DNA of 64,000 nucleotides from Verrucomicrobiota bacterium (GTDB lineage Bacteria; Verrucomicrobiota; Verrucomicrobiia; Limisphaerales; J093). The notes beneath the pieces are model-generated. The model made no database searches and had not been told where the DNA came from. It saw nothing but the letters and a program-made list of their open reading frames with translations. The DNA is taken from NCBI GenBank assembly GCA_027493615.1, contig JAOSKK010000035.1:1-64000 (forward strand). The letters run 5' to 3'. The position numbers were made by a program, and so were the translations under genes. Below, one piece after another: positions 12,016 to 23,484 of this stretch (the stretch's first letter is position 1; each line of letters starts with the position of its first letter).

Positions 12016-12147
12016 GGCGGACCAAACGTAGCATCGCCCTTCAGCGACACAAGGAGGGAGCGGGGTGGGGCCAGGGCTGCCAAGCTGTTCGTGGACTTCC
12101 GAAACACAGCTCGCCCCGCTGGCGTTCACGTTCTTGCCCGCGCCGCG

Positions 12148-12220
12148 GTAGCCGCCGCCGTGAGGGGCGAATTCCCCACGTTTGGCTAACCCGAGTCCGC
12201 CTCGTTACCTCGGCGGCTAC
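12148..12220. repeat. Dispersed palindromic repeat A, copy 3
   Basis: The left arm GTAGCCGCCGCCGTGAGG (from 12148) and the right arm TCGTTACCTCGGCGGCTAC (ending 12220) form an imperfect hairpin of the same kind as at 4809-4879. It is followed 26 bases later by two more cores. Confidence 0.75.
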
Positions 12221-12245
12221 GCCGGATCGGTAACCGCCCACGTGG

Positions 12246-12290
12246 GTAGCCGCCGACGTCCGTAGCCGCGGACGTAAGGAGGCGGAGCAA
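12246..12290. repeat. Dispersed palindromic repeat A, partial copies 4 and 5
   Basis: Two cores stand head to tail: GTAGCCGCCGACGT at 12246-12259 and GTAGCCGCGGACGTAAGGAG at 12262, followed by GCGGA. Neither has a matching right arm, so they look like half elements or a nested insertion. They lie upstream of the PEP-CTERM gene. Confidence 0.65.
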
Positions 12291-12326
12291 GAAATCCTCC
12301 CCGGTGGCTTCTTCAATGGCCCCACT

Positions 12327-12387
12327 CTTTTGAGGGAATCCCGGGCGCTGCGTCGCATGTGCTGGCGGACGATTCCAAATCGTCCAC
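12327..12387. repeat. Dispersed repeat D, copy 2
   Basis: Similar to 8471-8535 over about 60 bases (TTTTGAGGGAATCC, GCTGCGTCGCA, GGACGATT...AATCGTCC). It ends 5 bases before the chosen start of the PEP-CTERM gene, so it forms that gene's 5' region and may have brought or replaced its promoter. Confidence 0.45.
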
Positions 12388-12392
12388 GAACC

Positions 12393-13124
12393 ATGAAACC
12401 ACAACACATGACTCAGCACATGAAACACAGCGTCCTTTCACACTCCAGGCCTGGTACCCGCCGGCGTCGCGTTGTGCCGGCTGCGGTGCTGACCGCACTG
12501 GCGGTCGGCCACATCGGCGCCTCCGCGCAAGACCTCATCCAGAACGGCAGCTTCGAAGAGCCGGTCGTGGGGAGCTACGCAATCTATACCACCGGTCAGA
12601 CCTTCGGCGGCGTCTGGCAGGTCGAGCACGCGGACGGGTACATGGACATCATTGGAAGCTATGGCACCCAGCCGCCCAGCGTGTTCTACCCCACGCCGGC
12701 GGGAGCCCAGTTCTGCTACCTCGCTGATAGCGTGCGATACAGCGTGCTGAGGCAGGACATTGCGACACCGCTGACGGCGGGGCTGACTTACGAGCTCAGC
12801 TTCCTCCAGTCCACGTTCTACATGAACTACGGTTACCTTGACGGCCGGGTGACCGTCGAACTGGCTCCCGCCGGCGGCGCACCTGAACTGACCCGCGTGT
12901 TCAGCCTCAGCGACTACTCCGACTGGACGGAGCAAAGTCTGCTATTCGCGCCAGCCGTGTCCGGACCGTACACGCTGCGGTTCAGTTCGACTCCGGGCGT
13001 GCCCGGCAACATTGACGACGTGCGACTGGTGGAGGCCGCCGTGCCCGAACCCGCAGCCTGCGGGCTGGCCGCTGGCCTGGGCCTGCTCGGGCTGGCGGGT
13101 TGGCGTCGCTGGAGGCGGCCATGA
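12393..13124 (+). CDS. PEP-CTERM sorting domain protein
   Basis: Starting at ATG 12393 the product is about 243 residues. The N-terminus is basic (RPGTRRRRVVPAA), then a hydrophobic signal segment ending near GASAQ. The mature part opens with DLIQNGSFEEPVVG, typical of galactose-binding-like or DUF642-like beta domains. The C-terminus is a PEP-CTERM anchor: VPEPA, a hydrophobic helix (ACGLAAGLGLLGLAGW) and a basic end (RRWRRP). Such proteins are recognised by exosortase at the inner membrane and are often linked to exopolysaccharide; no exosortase gene lies in this window. ATGs at 12408 and 12420 are alternative starts. The frame is intact, unlike its neighbours. Confidence 0.85.
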   Translation: MKPQHMTQHMKHSVLSHSRPGTRRRRVVPAAVLTALAVGHIGASAQDLIQNGSFEEPVVGSYAIYTTGQTFGGVWQVEHADGYMDIIGSYGTQPPSVFYPTPAGAQFCYLADSVRYSVLRQDIATPLTAGLTYELSFLQSTFYMNYGYLDGRVTVELAPAGGAPELTRVFSLSDYSDWTEQSLLFAPAVSGPYTLRFSSTPGVPGNIDDVRLVEAAVPEPAACGLAAGLGLLGLAGWRRWRRP

Positions 13125-13126
13125 GC

Positions 13127-13322
13127 TAACCCGCATTTCTCACAAGAAATGCGGGTTACGAGCAAGACCGCCCCGGCCTACAAACGAAAGCTCCAGGTCG
13201 ACTGCGGCTTTCAAGACGATGCGAGCTGTGTGTTCTCCCTGAATCATGGCAGCTCAGAAAGAGCCCGTCCAACGTGGCGGTCTTGCCTTAGCCGGGATTT
13301 CTCCGTGAGAAATCCCGGCTTG
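13127..13322. repeat. MITE-like element: long inverted ends, each itself a hairpin
   Basis: The left end is a hairpin (TAACCCGCATTTCT at 13127-13140 against AGAAATGCGGGTTA at 13145-13158) followed by GCAAGACCGCC. The right end is GGCGGTCTTGC followed by another hairpin (AGCCGGGATTTCT at 13290-13302 against AGAAATCCCGGCT at 13308-13320). The two ends, about 46 bases each, are imperfect inverted repeats around about 100 bases with no recognised gene. The left hairpin could also terminate transcription of the PEP-CTERM gene, but has no T-run. Confidence 0.65.
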
Positions 13323-14800
13323 AGCTACCAATGGCGCCACCATGACGAAGCGATCCCCGGCGCGACGGACGCCATTGCCCGGCACTTGTGTATCGGCTTG
13401 TACGACACCGATCCAACCGTCAACGCGGGCGACCCGTTGGCGCGCCGGGCGGAATTCGCCTGGTCGAGCGCTGAACCCGTGTCGTTCGCCAACTGGGCCG
13501 AAGGTGAACCGAACAACCTCAACGGAGCCGGTGAGTTCTGGGGGCACATGTTCGCCCCGACCTGGCAATCGGAAGGCCAAACCATCGCCACCACCGGCGA
13601 GTGGAACGACGTCAGCGACGCCGACGGGTTCGGCGGAGCCGGCTTGAATGCCGTCGTGGAAGTCATCCCCCAAGTCACGGCGATCAGCCCAAACTCCGCG
13701 GTCGCGGAATCGGCTGGTTTCACACTCAGCATTCAGGGAAACGCCTTTTTGCGGGGGGCCGAGATCCTCTGGAACGGTTCCTCCAGACCCACGACCTGCT
13801 TCAACTTCGGTCTGGTGACGGCGCAGATCCCGGCGAGCGATCTCGTCAGCACACCCGATTTGATCGTAGCCCTGGTCACCCTTCGCAATCCAGGAGGGGG
13901 CCTTTCAAGTCCAGTCCCTTCACTGTCAAGAACGCGAGCGTGGGAAGCGTGGATGGGGATTCCGTGGTGCTCAGCGCCGCGGTGTACTCGGGCACGCCTC
14001 CGGGCGGTCCCCGCCATCGGCGCGGAGGAACCTATTACGACATCCAGGCCTCTGGTGCCGACGCGAGCGATTCCATCACCGCCCGCCTCTTCTATCCCTC
14101 GACCATTGCCGGCAGCGACGAATCCCTCGCTCCGACTTGCCTGGCTCAACGGCACCACTTGGATACCGGTGAAGAGCAGCGGCGACACGAGTCCGTTGAC
14201 AGACACGACCGACAATCTGGACGGCACCGTCTCGGGCGGCCGATTCACCGTGACTTTCGACGACACCCGGCACGCCGAAGATCACTGAGCTGGCCGGAAC
14301 GGTGTTCGCTCTCGCCGACACGACGCCGGTGATCAATTCGGTCGTTGGCCCGGCAGATCCGTTGGCCGTCGGCGCGGCGCCACCGTCACGGTTTCATTCC
14401 AGGCCGTCGGCGCGCAGGACAACCAGCACGTCACGTTTGCCTGGGACGACGGGAGTTCGACGGCCGTGGTTTCCGTCGGTGAACGGCGAGGCCAGCGCGT
14501 CGCGCGCCTACGCCTCAGCCAGCGTCAATTCGGTGCGCGTGACCGTAACGGACAGCAACGGCGACCAGGCCACCTTCAGTTCGTTTCGAAGTACCAGAAG
14601 GGCGCGAGGCCCAATACAAAAGCACGGGCACGGTGAACGGCGCGCAGAAACTACGGCTTCCTGCTGGCGGCCACCGACGGCCGGGTCACCGGCGGCGGTG
14701 GGAGCGACCGCTCTCCCGCAGCGCCATACGGACGTCGGTGGGCTGCGGGCGACGGAGCGGCGCTCACCGTGCACGACAATTCGTGAGCCTCATTGACGGC
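13323..14800 (+). pseudogene. Relic of a secreted C-type-lectin / TIG / PKD protein
   Basis: No start or signal peptide is visible; the recognisable part begins right at the edge of the MITE-like element. Seen in order, across frames: an Ig-like scrap YQWRHHDEAIPGATDA (13325); the C-terminal part of a C-type lectin fold with FANWAEGEPNNLNG and GEWNDVSDA (13480-13640); a TIG/IPT domain ITAISPNSAVAES-type (13670-13910); and a PKD domain with VTFAWDDGSSTAVV and VNSVRVTVTDSNGDQATFS (14330-14590). After the PKD domain comes a NGAQ-YGFLLAATDG segment. There are frame changes near 13905, 14390 and 14640. The N-terminal half of the lectin fold is missing, which indicates true truncation besides any indel errors. 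Confidence 0.6.
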
Positions 14801-14855
14801 AGATGCTTTGCTTTTATAGTACGACCGTCATTGTGTCGTCAGGTACCCCAGCGCG

Positions 14856-16500
14856 ATGTCTCCCGATTCGTTTCTGTCTTGTGAGAGCCCAGGGCCTTCC
14901 CCGCGCCTGCCTGGTCGCAGCGCTCCTCGTGCTCGTGTTCGGCCTGGTGCAGGCGGTCGGCGACTGCGTGGTGGCGCCGGCGGGCTTGGTGGAGCTGTTA
15001 GACCGCCAGTGGGGACGTCCTGGTTTGCGTCAATGGCTGGTCTTGTCGCGCTGGTAGGCGATGCCGGCTTTGCCCCCAGGCTTGTAGTGGAACCGACGTT
15101 CCCACCTCGACAGCATGGGGACGGTGTGCTGGTGGGTGGCAGCCTGTGGCTTCAACGCTAGGACTTCACTGTCGAGGCCTGGGTGCAACACGCCGTTGCC
15201 TCGCAGAGTCATCCGCGACCCCGGGCTGGGAGGTGCCTTCGGCAGCGTGATCTTTGGCTACGGTCAGGGGGATGCGCGTTCCGGACTCCGCCAGGCCGGC
15301 GGCGGGGTTGTCATCCGGTGCTCACCAAGGTGGACGCCAGCTCGGTCGCCGCGGACGATCTCAAAGTCACCGACCTCGAAGTTCCATCACGTGGCGATCG
15401 CCAAAGTCCGGTAACCGTCACCTTCTACCTCGATGGCCGGGCGGGAGCACGCGGGCCTACGATCTGGTTTCACCTTCGCCACCGGCCCGCCATCCCGGGA
15501 TGCGCAGCGACACCGTGGGCAACGGCTTCTATAGGGCAGTGGACGAACTCCAGTGTCTTCGACGCGCCTTGTCCGCCGCGGAAGTTAGCATCCCTCTTTT
15601 TTTAAACCAGGAAGGCTTTCAGGCCTTTCTGTCTGCCTCCAGCGTCGATGGCAGCCGAGGTTATCTATGGAAAGGGCGGCGGGCCGGGACTACGAGGAGC
15701 GTCTGGTGGTTTGACCCCGCACGGGCGAAGAACGGCGTTTGGCTGATAGTGTGCTTTTCGGAGTATATATTGAGGACATTAGCTATTGTTCCTGCAGGAC
15801 AAGGATCCGTTTGCAGGCCAAAGAAACCTGTATGTCCAGGATTCTGCAATTTGGCGCCGAACAGCGAAGGTGTTCACACAGGGCGATTACCTGGCTGGCG
15901 CCCGCAGCTTCCCTCCGCCGATGGCACGCAGATTGTCTTCGATCACTCCTGCGGCATCTACCGCATGAATCGCGATTAAAGCAGGTGGCTCACGGCCATG
16001 CCTTCCAGATTTACTTCGACGGCAAGCCGAAGAGGCGCGTGAGGCCGGTGACCGGTCAGATGCCTTGACAACGTCTCAGCCGGTGTTGCTCAGGTAGCAA
16101 TAACACTGGATCTGGTTCGGACAAGCGTTTTTGCCGCGTGCCACGCTCGACGAGGCCTGGCCCGATCTGTGGTCGCGGACGGAGAATGGATTGCGGCCGT
16201 GCGTGGCGAGTTCTATCCGACCTAACAAGGCGCGGGGGAACCTGATCAAGGTCTGGCTGGACGGCACCGGGTTCCTGTGGCTCACGACCGTTACGAACGC
16301 CAACGAAGGTTTCTACAATGGCGCGGCGTGGATGCCTGACGGCCAAAGCCTCCTCGCTGCGGGCACGAATAACGGGACCAACGGTGTGTACGTCATTGCC
16401 GCCGATGGCTCCGGCGGAATCCGGTCGCGCCTGAACACACCGGTCGGCGATCCGCTGGACTGGGTCGGCAGGATCGTCGCCCTGACACCACGCCTCTGGT
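14856..16500 (+). CDS. 5' part of a secreted LamG-PD40 protein that reads on into the M4 protease
   Basis: The likely start is ATG 14856. A signal-like stretch LVAALLVLVFGLVQAVGD (14915-14970) is reached after a frame change. A LamG domain follows (DFTVEAWVQHA near 15165, LKVTDLEV and VTFYLDGRAG near 15370-15440, ELQCLRRALSAAEV near 15545-15590). Next comes a WD40-like PD40/TolB propeller (SADGTQIVFDHSCGIYRMNRD, AAWMPDGQSLLAAGTNNG, GVYVIAADGSGGIRSRLNTP, DPLDWVGRIV). At least six indels break it. The pattern matches the intact-looking paralogue at 19832, which has GGIIERLDTLPGDDIDWVGGIV at the same place. In one frame the sequence runs straight into the HYR domain downstream, so I believe this and the next entry are one gene. 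Confidence 0.55.
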
Positions 16501-19500
16501 GCTGCATCTCCTGACCGGCTTGTGACGGGGTGTGGGGACGGAAGCTGGGACGGTCGTGTGCGGGTTCGAGGTCACCGCCACGGATGATCGCGCCGGCCCG
16601 GTCCGGATCACCTGTGAACCGCTGTCAGGTTCCGTGCTGCCGCCCGGAACGATCTGCGGCCTGCACGGCCACCGACGCCGCGGGCACGTGGCTCACGGCG
16701 AATTCCCCCGTGACAGTTTTTGATTCAACCACCGCGCCGCTCCCCACGTTGACATCCATCCTCCCCCACCGAATCCCGAGCGACCGCGAGACGTGGGTCA
16801 GGGTGCAAGGGACCGACCTGCTCGCGGTGGACGAATTGTGGGTTGTGGACTGCCCTTTCAGCGACTTGGTCCACGTCCATTCGTCGGGGCGAGGTGCCGC
16901 CACTGCCGGAAGGGGCGTTGTTCGGCCGCACGATGTCGTCGTCAGCGATAACCGGGGCGAGACGGTGCTCCCTCAGGCGTGCAATACGTTCTGGCGCCTT
17001 CGATCACGGACCCGCAGGTCCTGGCGCTGCGCGCTTTACCCGGGCCCGCTTCCCCTGAACCCGTCGTAGTCGCGTATCGCGCAGGCGTGCCGGAAGCCTT
17101 GAACACGCGCATCCGGGTGAGCGGGGCCACGCCCGCTGAACGCGGATTGAACTTCCCTGCAGACCTACCGCGACCTGTTCGGTCTGTCCGCGCCGGAACG
17201 CGATTTCGAGCTCGGCCGGGGTGCGCACCGGGCCGCTCGAGCACCGTGGCCCTGCGCCAGCGCCTCGGGGGGTTGAGCGGTGTTCACGAGTGAGATCGTG
17301 CCGTCGCTTGTCGGCGACGAAGTATTCAGGACCGCTGGCGGGGTGGTGCCCAACGAACGTCTGGCGGCCCTGGATTTGTCGGCGGCACCCGCGACTGACC
17401 GCCGGGCAGGCCGAGGCGGCGGCGCTCGCGGCGCTCCAGCAATCCGTGACCACGCTGCGGAAGCCGACGCGGCTGGAGGTCTTCGATCCCCCAACTCCTG
17501 GACCTGGCCGGGCCACCGGTGCGGGTGTGGCAGGTTCAGTCATGAGGCGCGGGCCGAGGTGTTCGTGGATGCGGACACGGGCGCCGTGGTGTTCGAATTG
17601 CCGCTGACGATGTCCGACAGCGGGTTGACCAGCTTTGACCTCGATCTCCAGGACGCGGAGGAGGAAGCCAGCGCCCAGAACAACGCGTGCTTCAACCTCG
17701 GCGACGATGTGACCGTGGGCGACGAGGATTCCTTCAACCACGACGCTACGACCGGGACCCGGATGCGGTGGGCGCGTGGTGGTTCGCACGCGACACTTAT
17801 CTGTTCTTCCACGACAGCTTCGGCTGGCATTCCTGGGACGAGGACGGCGGTCAGATCGAAATATTCATTCACGCAACCGTGCCCAATGGTCCGAACGCCC
17901 AATGGAACTCCGGCTGCGAGCTCATCCAGTTCAGCACCGGCATGATGGACTTCGAGGTGCTCACCCACGAGTTCCACCCATGCCATCATCAGCAGCGATG
18001 AGGGCAGCCAGCTCATCTACCTCAATCAGTCCGGCGCGTTGAACGGAAAGCTTCGCCGACGTGATGGCCGTGGTGGCCGACCGGCAGAAGGGCGACCTGA
18101 ACTGGACCATCGGCGAGCAAGTGACGAGCGGCGCAGGCGCACTGCAGGACCTGCAGTCCCCGCCGACCTACGCGCAGCCCGACAAGATGTCCGGCTACGT
18201 GCTCACCACCTCTGATTCCGGCGGGGTCCACAGCAACAGCGGTATTCCCAACAAGGCCGCCTACCTGATGGCGGAGGGCGGCGTCTTCAACAACGTCGCC
18301 GTGGCCGGGATGGGTCTGGCCAAGATGCGCGATTTGCTCTTCCACGCGTTGGTCCACCTCCCCAGGAACGCGACGTTCCAGGTCGCCCGCGATTTCGAGG
18401 TCACCACCGCGCGAGCGTGGGCCGCCAGCGGCGATCACGGCTTCACGTACACCGACGTCTGCACGGTCCGCAACGCCTGGTTCGCGGTCGGCGTCGGCTT
18501 CGGGGACAACGAATGCGACGGCGTCGAGGACACGCTCGACACGGATGGCGACGGCATCGTCAACAGTCGCGACAATTGCCCGCTGGTACCTAATCCCGAC
18601 CAGGCCGACGCGGATGGCGATGGCCGCGGTGACGTCTGCGACAACTTGCCCGCGGGTCTTCAACCCCCGCCAGGAGGATCTCGATGGCGACGGGCAGGGC
18701 GACGTCTGCGACCGGGACCGCGACGGCGATGGTTGTTACAACACCCTGGCCGACGCCCGCGGCAGCCGCAACGCTCCGGACCAGCATCCGGACGATCCCA
18801 CCGAAAGGATCGGCTCCTACTTCGGTCCGTGCTGCAACCCGCGCAGCGGCGACGTCTACGGCCCAGCCCACGCGGACCCGGATCACGATGGCCTGTTGAA
18901 CTGCGCCGACCTCGATGACGACAACGACGGGATTCCCGACGCCCTTGACCCGTGTCCGGTGGGAGTGGACCCCTTCGAGCGGGACTGCCAGGTCGTGCGG
19001 GATTGCGCCTGCGGCTCCGCCGATGTGGTGGCGGGCCTGCCTGGGGACTGGCTGTGTCGCCCTCGAGGCGCGGATCGCCCCTCATCTATCCCCAACCCGA
19101 CGAGACGGTCATCGTGGACAACGTGCGGGTGTCGGGCAGGTCATTGTATCTGATCCCGGCGGCGGGCAACACCGTGCCGCAACTGGCCCGCGCGCTGGTG
19201 GGTGGCCCCCATGGCGTCCGACAACCGCAGGGGGCCAGCCCCGATGTCCGTCGTGTCGAGCTCTGGGCCAAACCGACCGCGACCACACCGACGCGCCTGG
19301 TTGCCGTGGTGGGCGAGTACGATGTCGCCGCGCTGAGCCTGGAGCAGACCGACCACGGCGCCATGCTGGTCCTCTCGACCTCCGGGGACGGCCACGTGGA
19401 GTCGCTCGGCGCCACCTGGTTCCTCGGGGCACCGCCGCCAACGCAACCGCCGACCGGGATGAGGACGGCTTGCCCGATGGCTGGGAAGTCCGACACGAGT

Positions 19501-19826
19501 TGGACCCGGACAATCCGCGGGACGCTGCCTTGGACACGGATGGCGATGGCCTCTCGAACCTCGTCGAATATCTGAGTGACACGGACCCGCGTGATCCCCA
19601 GAGCGGCTTTCGGTTTACTCGGATTGCCCACGAGGCCGGCGAAGTGCAGGTCGAGTTCCGTGCCACACCGGGACGCCGCTATCAAGTGGAACAGAGCGCC
19701 GCCCTGATCAACGCTCCGTGGGAACCGACCGGGGCGGCGGTCTTGGCCCAAAGTTCCCAAGTCAATCTCACGCTGCCCGAGACCGCCCCACATCGGTTCT
19801 ACCGCGTGAGTCTCCTCCCACCGTGA
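16501..19826 (+). CDS. Secreted M4-type metalloprotease with HYR, TIG and thrombospondin-3 repeats (frameshifted)
   Basis: Order: an HYR-like domain (VCGFEVTATDDRAGPV, CTATDAAG); a TIG-like domain (near 16740-17150); a propeptide of FTP/PepSY type (GLSAPERDFEL, ARAEVFVDADTGAVVFELPL); the peptidase (AWWFARDTYLFFHDSFGWHS, TGMMDFEVLTHEF, GALN, SFADVMAVV, GGVHSNSGIPNKAAYLMAEGG); calcium-binding thrombospondin-3 repeats (DTDGDGIVNSRDNCPLVPNP, DADGDGRGDVCD); and a beta C-terminus ending HRFYRVSLLPP. In thermolysin-type enzymes HExxH plus a downstream glutamate bind zinc. Here HEFTHAI is split by an extra C at 17974-17975 and the NESFAD glutamate motif by an extra G at 18045-18046; with both removed the motifs read perfectly. 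That argues for sequence error rather than loss of the enzyme. The next gene starts 6 bases after the stop. Confidence 0.7.
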
Positions 19827-19831
19827 TCTCC

Positions 19832-22042
19832 ATGACCAAAAGGGCTCTTCGACTCCTGGCCGCAGTGACCAGCCTCGTTGGCATGGGCGCGGGCCAGGCG
19901 GGCGTCGTGGCGCAATGGCACTTCGACGAAGCCGACGGCGCCATCGCCCGCGACAGCCTTGGTTCGCTGGACGGCGCACTTTCCGCGACGGGGGCCACGT
20001 TCGTGCCGGGTGGCATAGCCGGGAACGCCATCCGGCTGGACGGCACGCAGAATGGCTGGGTTTCGATGGGCAACGCGCTCGGACTAACCAATGGCGACTT
20101 CTCCATCGTCTTGTGGGTGAAAACCACGGCCACGGAGGGTGACACGGTCGTGCTGGGGAAACACGAGGCGTTCAGCGAGAACGGCTATTTCTTCGCGATC
20201 AATCCCACGGGGGCGGCGGCGCGCCGGACAAGGCGACCTTCGTGGTCTCCGAGTTTGTCCGCGATGGCGTGACTTCGTCCGCGAGCGTCAACGATGGGAA
20301 CTGGCACCAATTGGTGGGCGTGTACCAAGCCGGCGGCAGCGAGCGGATCTACGTGGACGGTGCGCTGGCGGCGACCGGCGCCAGCGAACCCGTGGTGCTG
20401 AACAACGCGCCGTTTCTGATTGGGGGATCAGTGTCCATGGTGTTGCCACCGGGCGATTCACCGGACTGGTGGACGAGGTGCAGGTATACGATCGGACGTT
20501 GAGCAATGCGGAGGTGCAGAACCTGTTCGCATATCCAGCGCAAACGCTCGCCAGTCCGCGCGGTGAGGCCCTGGTTCCCGGCAGCATTGTGTACAGCCGC
20601 ACTACCGGATCGGACGGCAGCATCTGGGCCTTTGATCCTGCCACCGGCCGGGACACTTACCTCATGGAAGGCACGCGTCCGCGGCTCTCCCCGGACGGCC
20701 GGTACGTGGCCTACCTGCGAGACAACGGCGCCTTGGCAGGCCACGGGAACGTCTATGTTCGCGACCTGGCGGAGGGAAGCGAGCGCATGCTGCATGAGAA
20801 CCACGACTACGTCATCGGCGTCAGCTTCGCCGATGAAGGCCGCCAAGTCCTTTTCGACGCCGAGTGTTCCATCCTCCAGGTCGCCCGCTCGGGTGCCGTG
20901 CCGATCACCCTGGTGAGCGGTCACTGTTGGGACGACAGCCCCGCTGCGGACCCGTTCACCGGCCGCATCGCTTTTCACAACCTCAGCCTGAGGCAGATTG
21001 GCACCGCGAATGCCTACGGGACGGGCAAACACTACTTGCCACCGGCCTCGGGCGAGGATGTCTATCCCACCTGGTCCCCCGACGGGTAATGGATCCTCGT
21101 CGCGAATGCCGACTCCATCCAGATGCAGCGAGGCCCCGGCAACCTCGTCAAGCTCCGGCCGGACGGTTCCGACCGGACCGTCCTGACCTTCGTGAGCGGC
21201 GCCAACGCGGGGTTTCGAGCCAACGCCGTCTGGACTTTGGACGGGCTACAGATTCTGGGGGCCGGCAAGCCGGAAGATCGGAACGGCATCTTCCGGGTGG
21301 ACGCGAACGGCGGGGGATCATCGAACGACTCGATACGCTGCCCGGCGATGACATTGACTGGGTGGGCGGAATCGTCCCGGATAGCCCGATCACCCGCGGC
21401 CTGGTCGCATGGTGGCGGGCTGAGGAAATGGGAGGGATTCAGCCGGGCCGCATCACGCTTCGGGCGCTCCGGCTATCGCCTACGCGGCGCAGAGCAAACT
21501 TGGCCAGGCGTTCGATTTCACGGGCGGAACGCACCTGGAGGTCCCCCGACGCGCCCACCTTGCACTTCGTCCGGTTCGACGGCCGCGTGGGTGAACTTCC
21601 GGTCGGCCACGCGCGTTCAGGGCATCCTGAGCAAAGCCACACAGCCTGGCGCGCCGGAGTCCTTCGCGTTGTGGTATGCGGACGGCCAATTGCGCGGTCG
21701 GGCAGGAGGGCCTTCGCCGGATGCGCCGGCGGTGGCTGTGGCCTTCAACCCGGCGCCGGGCGCTTGGTATCACGTGGCCTATCGGTTCGATGGGAGACCA
21801 ACGCATTGTTCCTGGACGGGGCGCTGGTCGCGAGCACCGCCAGCAACATCGCGCCCGAATACACTTCCCAGCACCTCCTCATCGGGGCGCGCGATCAGGC
21901 TGGAGCGCCGACGGACGTGTTCGACGGGATGTTGGATGAAGTGCGCCTGTATTCGCGCGCCCTCTCGGACCAGGAAGTCGGCTTGTTGCGACGGCAGGAA
22001 CACACCCGCATCCAGGTCGCCTTGGACCCGACAACTGCCTGA
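19832..22042 (+). CDS. Secreted LamG-PD40-LamG protein (frameshifted)
   Basis: The start is ATG 19832 with signal peptide MTKRALRLLAAVTSLVGMGA. The first LamG domain (QWHFDEADGAIARDSLGSLD, GDFSIVLWVKTTA, WHQLVGVY, ERIYVDGALAATG) spans 19910-20520. A PD40/TolB-like propeller follows (GSIWAFDPATGRDTYLMEG, RLSPDGRYVAYLRDNG, NVYVRDLAEGSERML, PTWSPDG) to about 21380. A second LamG domain (GLVAWWRAE, LHFVRFD, GAWYHVAYRFDG, LFLDGALVAST, DEVRLYSRALSDQEV) ends near 21990. An in-frame TAA at 21088-21090 and several indels interrupt it, yet both flanks are well conserved. A paralogue of 14856-16500. Probably binds and scans surface polymers; substrate unknown. Confidence 0.65.
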
Positions 22043-22239
22043 GCCCCTGACTTGAGCTGGCCCGCGGACGATCCCGGGGTGCTGGTTGAAACGGTCGCGG
22101 GGCTGGGCGGGGGTCGAGACGTGGCTCCCGATCGAGCGGCGACCAGTTCAGGTCGGCGCAACCGAGATTCTCCATCTGCCGCTGAGCGGCGTGCTCGGGG
22201 AGGGAACTCTCGGTTTTGGCGGATGACCTTGCTCCAGGA

Positions 22240-23320
22240 AGGGGGTGCAACTCTTTCCAGTCGCCTTGACGGTGCGGAACTTGAACGACAGCTTCGCCGG
22301 CTCCCTCCGCCAGGCAATCAGTGATGCCCGATCTGGCGACGCCATCGTCTTCGCCCCGGGACTCACCGGAACGATCAAGCTGACGAGTGGTCAGTTGGTA
22401 ATCAACAAGGACCTCAAAATCATCGGGCCCAGCGCCAGGGTTGTTACCGCTGACGCTCAAGGCCTGAGTGGAGTCTTCAGATCGATGATCGATCAGTTGT
22501 CACTCTCGTCGGCCTCACCATCATGGGGAAGCTGCTGCCGGAGGGGGGCATCGTGGTTTTGGAACGCTGACGATGAGAGACTGCGTGCTCAGAAATAACA
22601 CGGCCGCCGGCTATGGGAGCGGTATCGTCACGGACCGAGGAGCTACTTGCGTCATTCAGGATTGCACGATTTCCGACAATAGCGCAGGAAACTGCGGGGG
22701 CGGAACAGCGTTCGGCCCAGGCCAAGTCAGCCTTGAGAACTGCACGCTCGCAGGGAACCGGGCCGGCATCGGCGGCGGAATCTACGCCTATAACTGTAAA
22801 CTAAAGGTGTTAAGCACAACGGTCTGTGGTAACAGCGCATCTTCTGATGCCGCAATCTGGTTGCAGGGTTCCTTGACCGCTGTGCAGGTTTCGAACAGCA
22901 TCATCGCTGGGAATGCTGGTGTTGCCGGTGTTGGGGGAGTGCTGGCTCCTTCCTTTCCCTCGGCTATAACCTGATCGGAACTGCTGGCCTCAGCACCGGC
23001 TGGGGCGCGACCGGAGACCAGGTCGGCACGGTCGCCAATCCCCTCGATCGAGCTCGGCCCATTGCAGGACAACGGCGGCCCCACCCCCACCATGGCCCCA
23101 CTCCCCAGGAGCAAGGCCATTGACCAGGGAAGGCGCAACGGCGTCGAGCACCGACCAGCGCGGCCGGCCCCGGCCGAAGAACTCCCTTCGATTCCCCACG
23201 CGAGCTATGGGGACGGCAGCGACATCGGTGCGGTGGAAGTACAGTGACCCACCAGTTTGGGTCATGGCTTTGCCCGAACGATCTGATTGCCACTCAGGCA
23301 AGCACGCGTGAAAGTACGTC
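22240..23320 (+). CDS. Secreted right-handed beta-helix protein (frameshifted, start uncertain)
   Basis: The opening TVRNLNDSFAGSLRQAISDA, then GDAIVFAPGLTGTIKLTSGQ and LVINKDLKIIGPSA, is the classic start of polymorphic-outer-membrane-like beta-helix proteins. The helix rungs follow (RDCVLRNNTAAGYGSGI, IQDCTISDNSAGNCGGG, LENCTLAGNRAGIGGGIY, VSNSIIAGNAG), then GYNLIGTAGLSTGW and a DNGGPTPTMAPLP...AIDQG segment, the usual C-terminal mark of choice-of-anchor Q proteins. Bases 22052-22235 look like the tail of the previous protein (LSWPADDPGVLVETVAGLGGG). No clean start codon or signal peptide is visible. Frame changes lie near 22490, 22940 and 23060. Confidence 0.6.
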
Positions 23321-23484
23321 GGCTCCATGGCGGCCCCCAGAATGGCATTTGAACCAGACCATCTGTCTATTTAGGTTTCGCGCCGGGGGGCGGGTGGGAG
23401 GAGGCCACCCGGCCTGACCGCATTCGGACTGACTGAAGGCCCAGCGAACTCCCACTTCCCATGAACCGCCCGACCCGTCACCTC

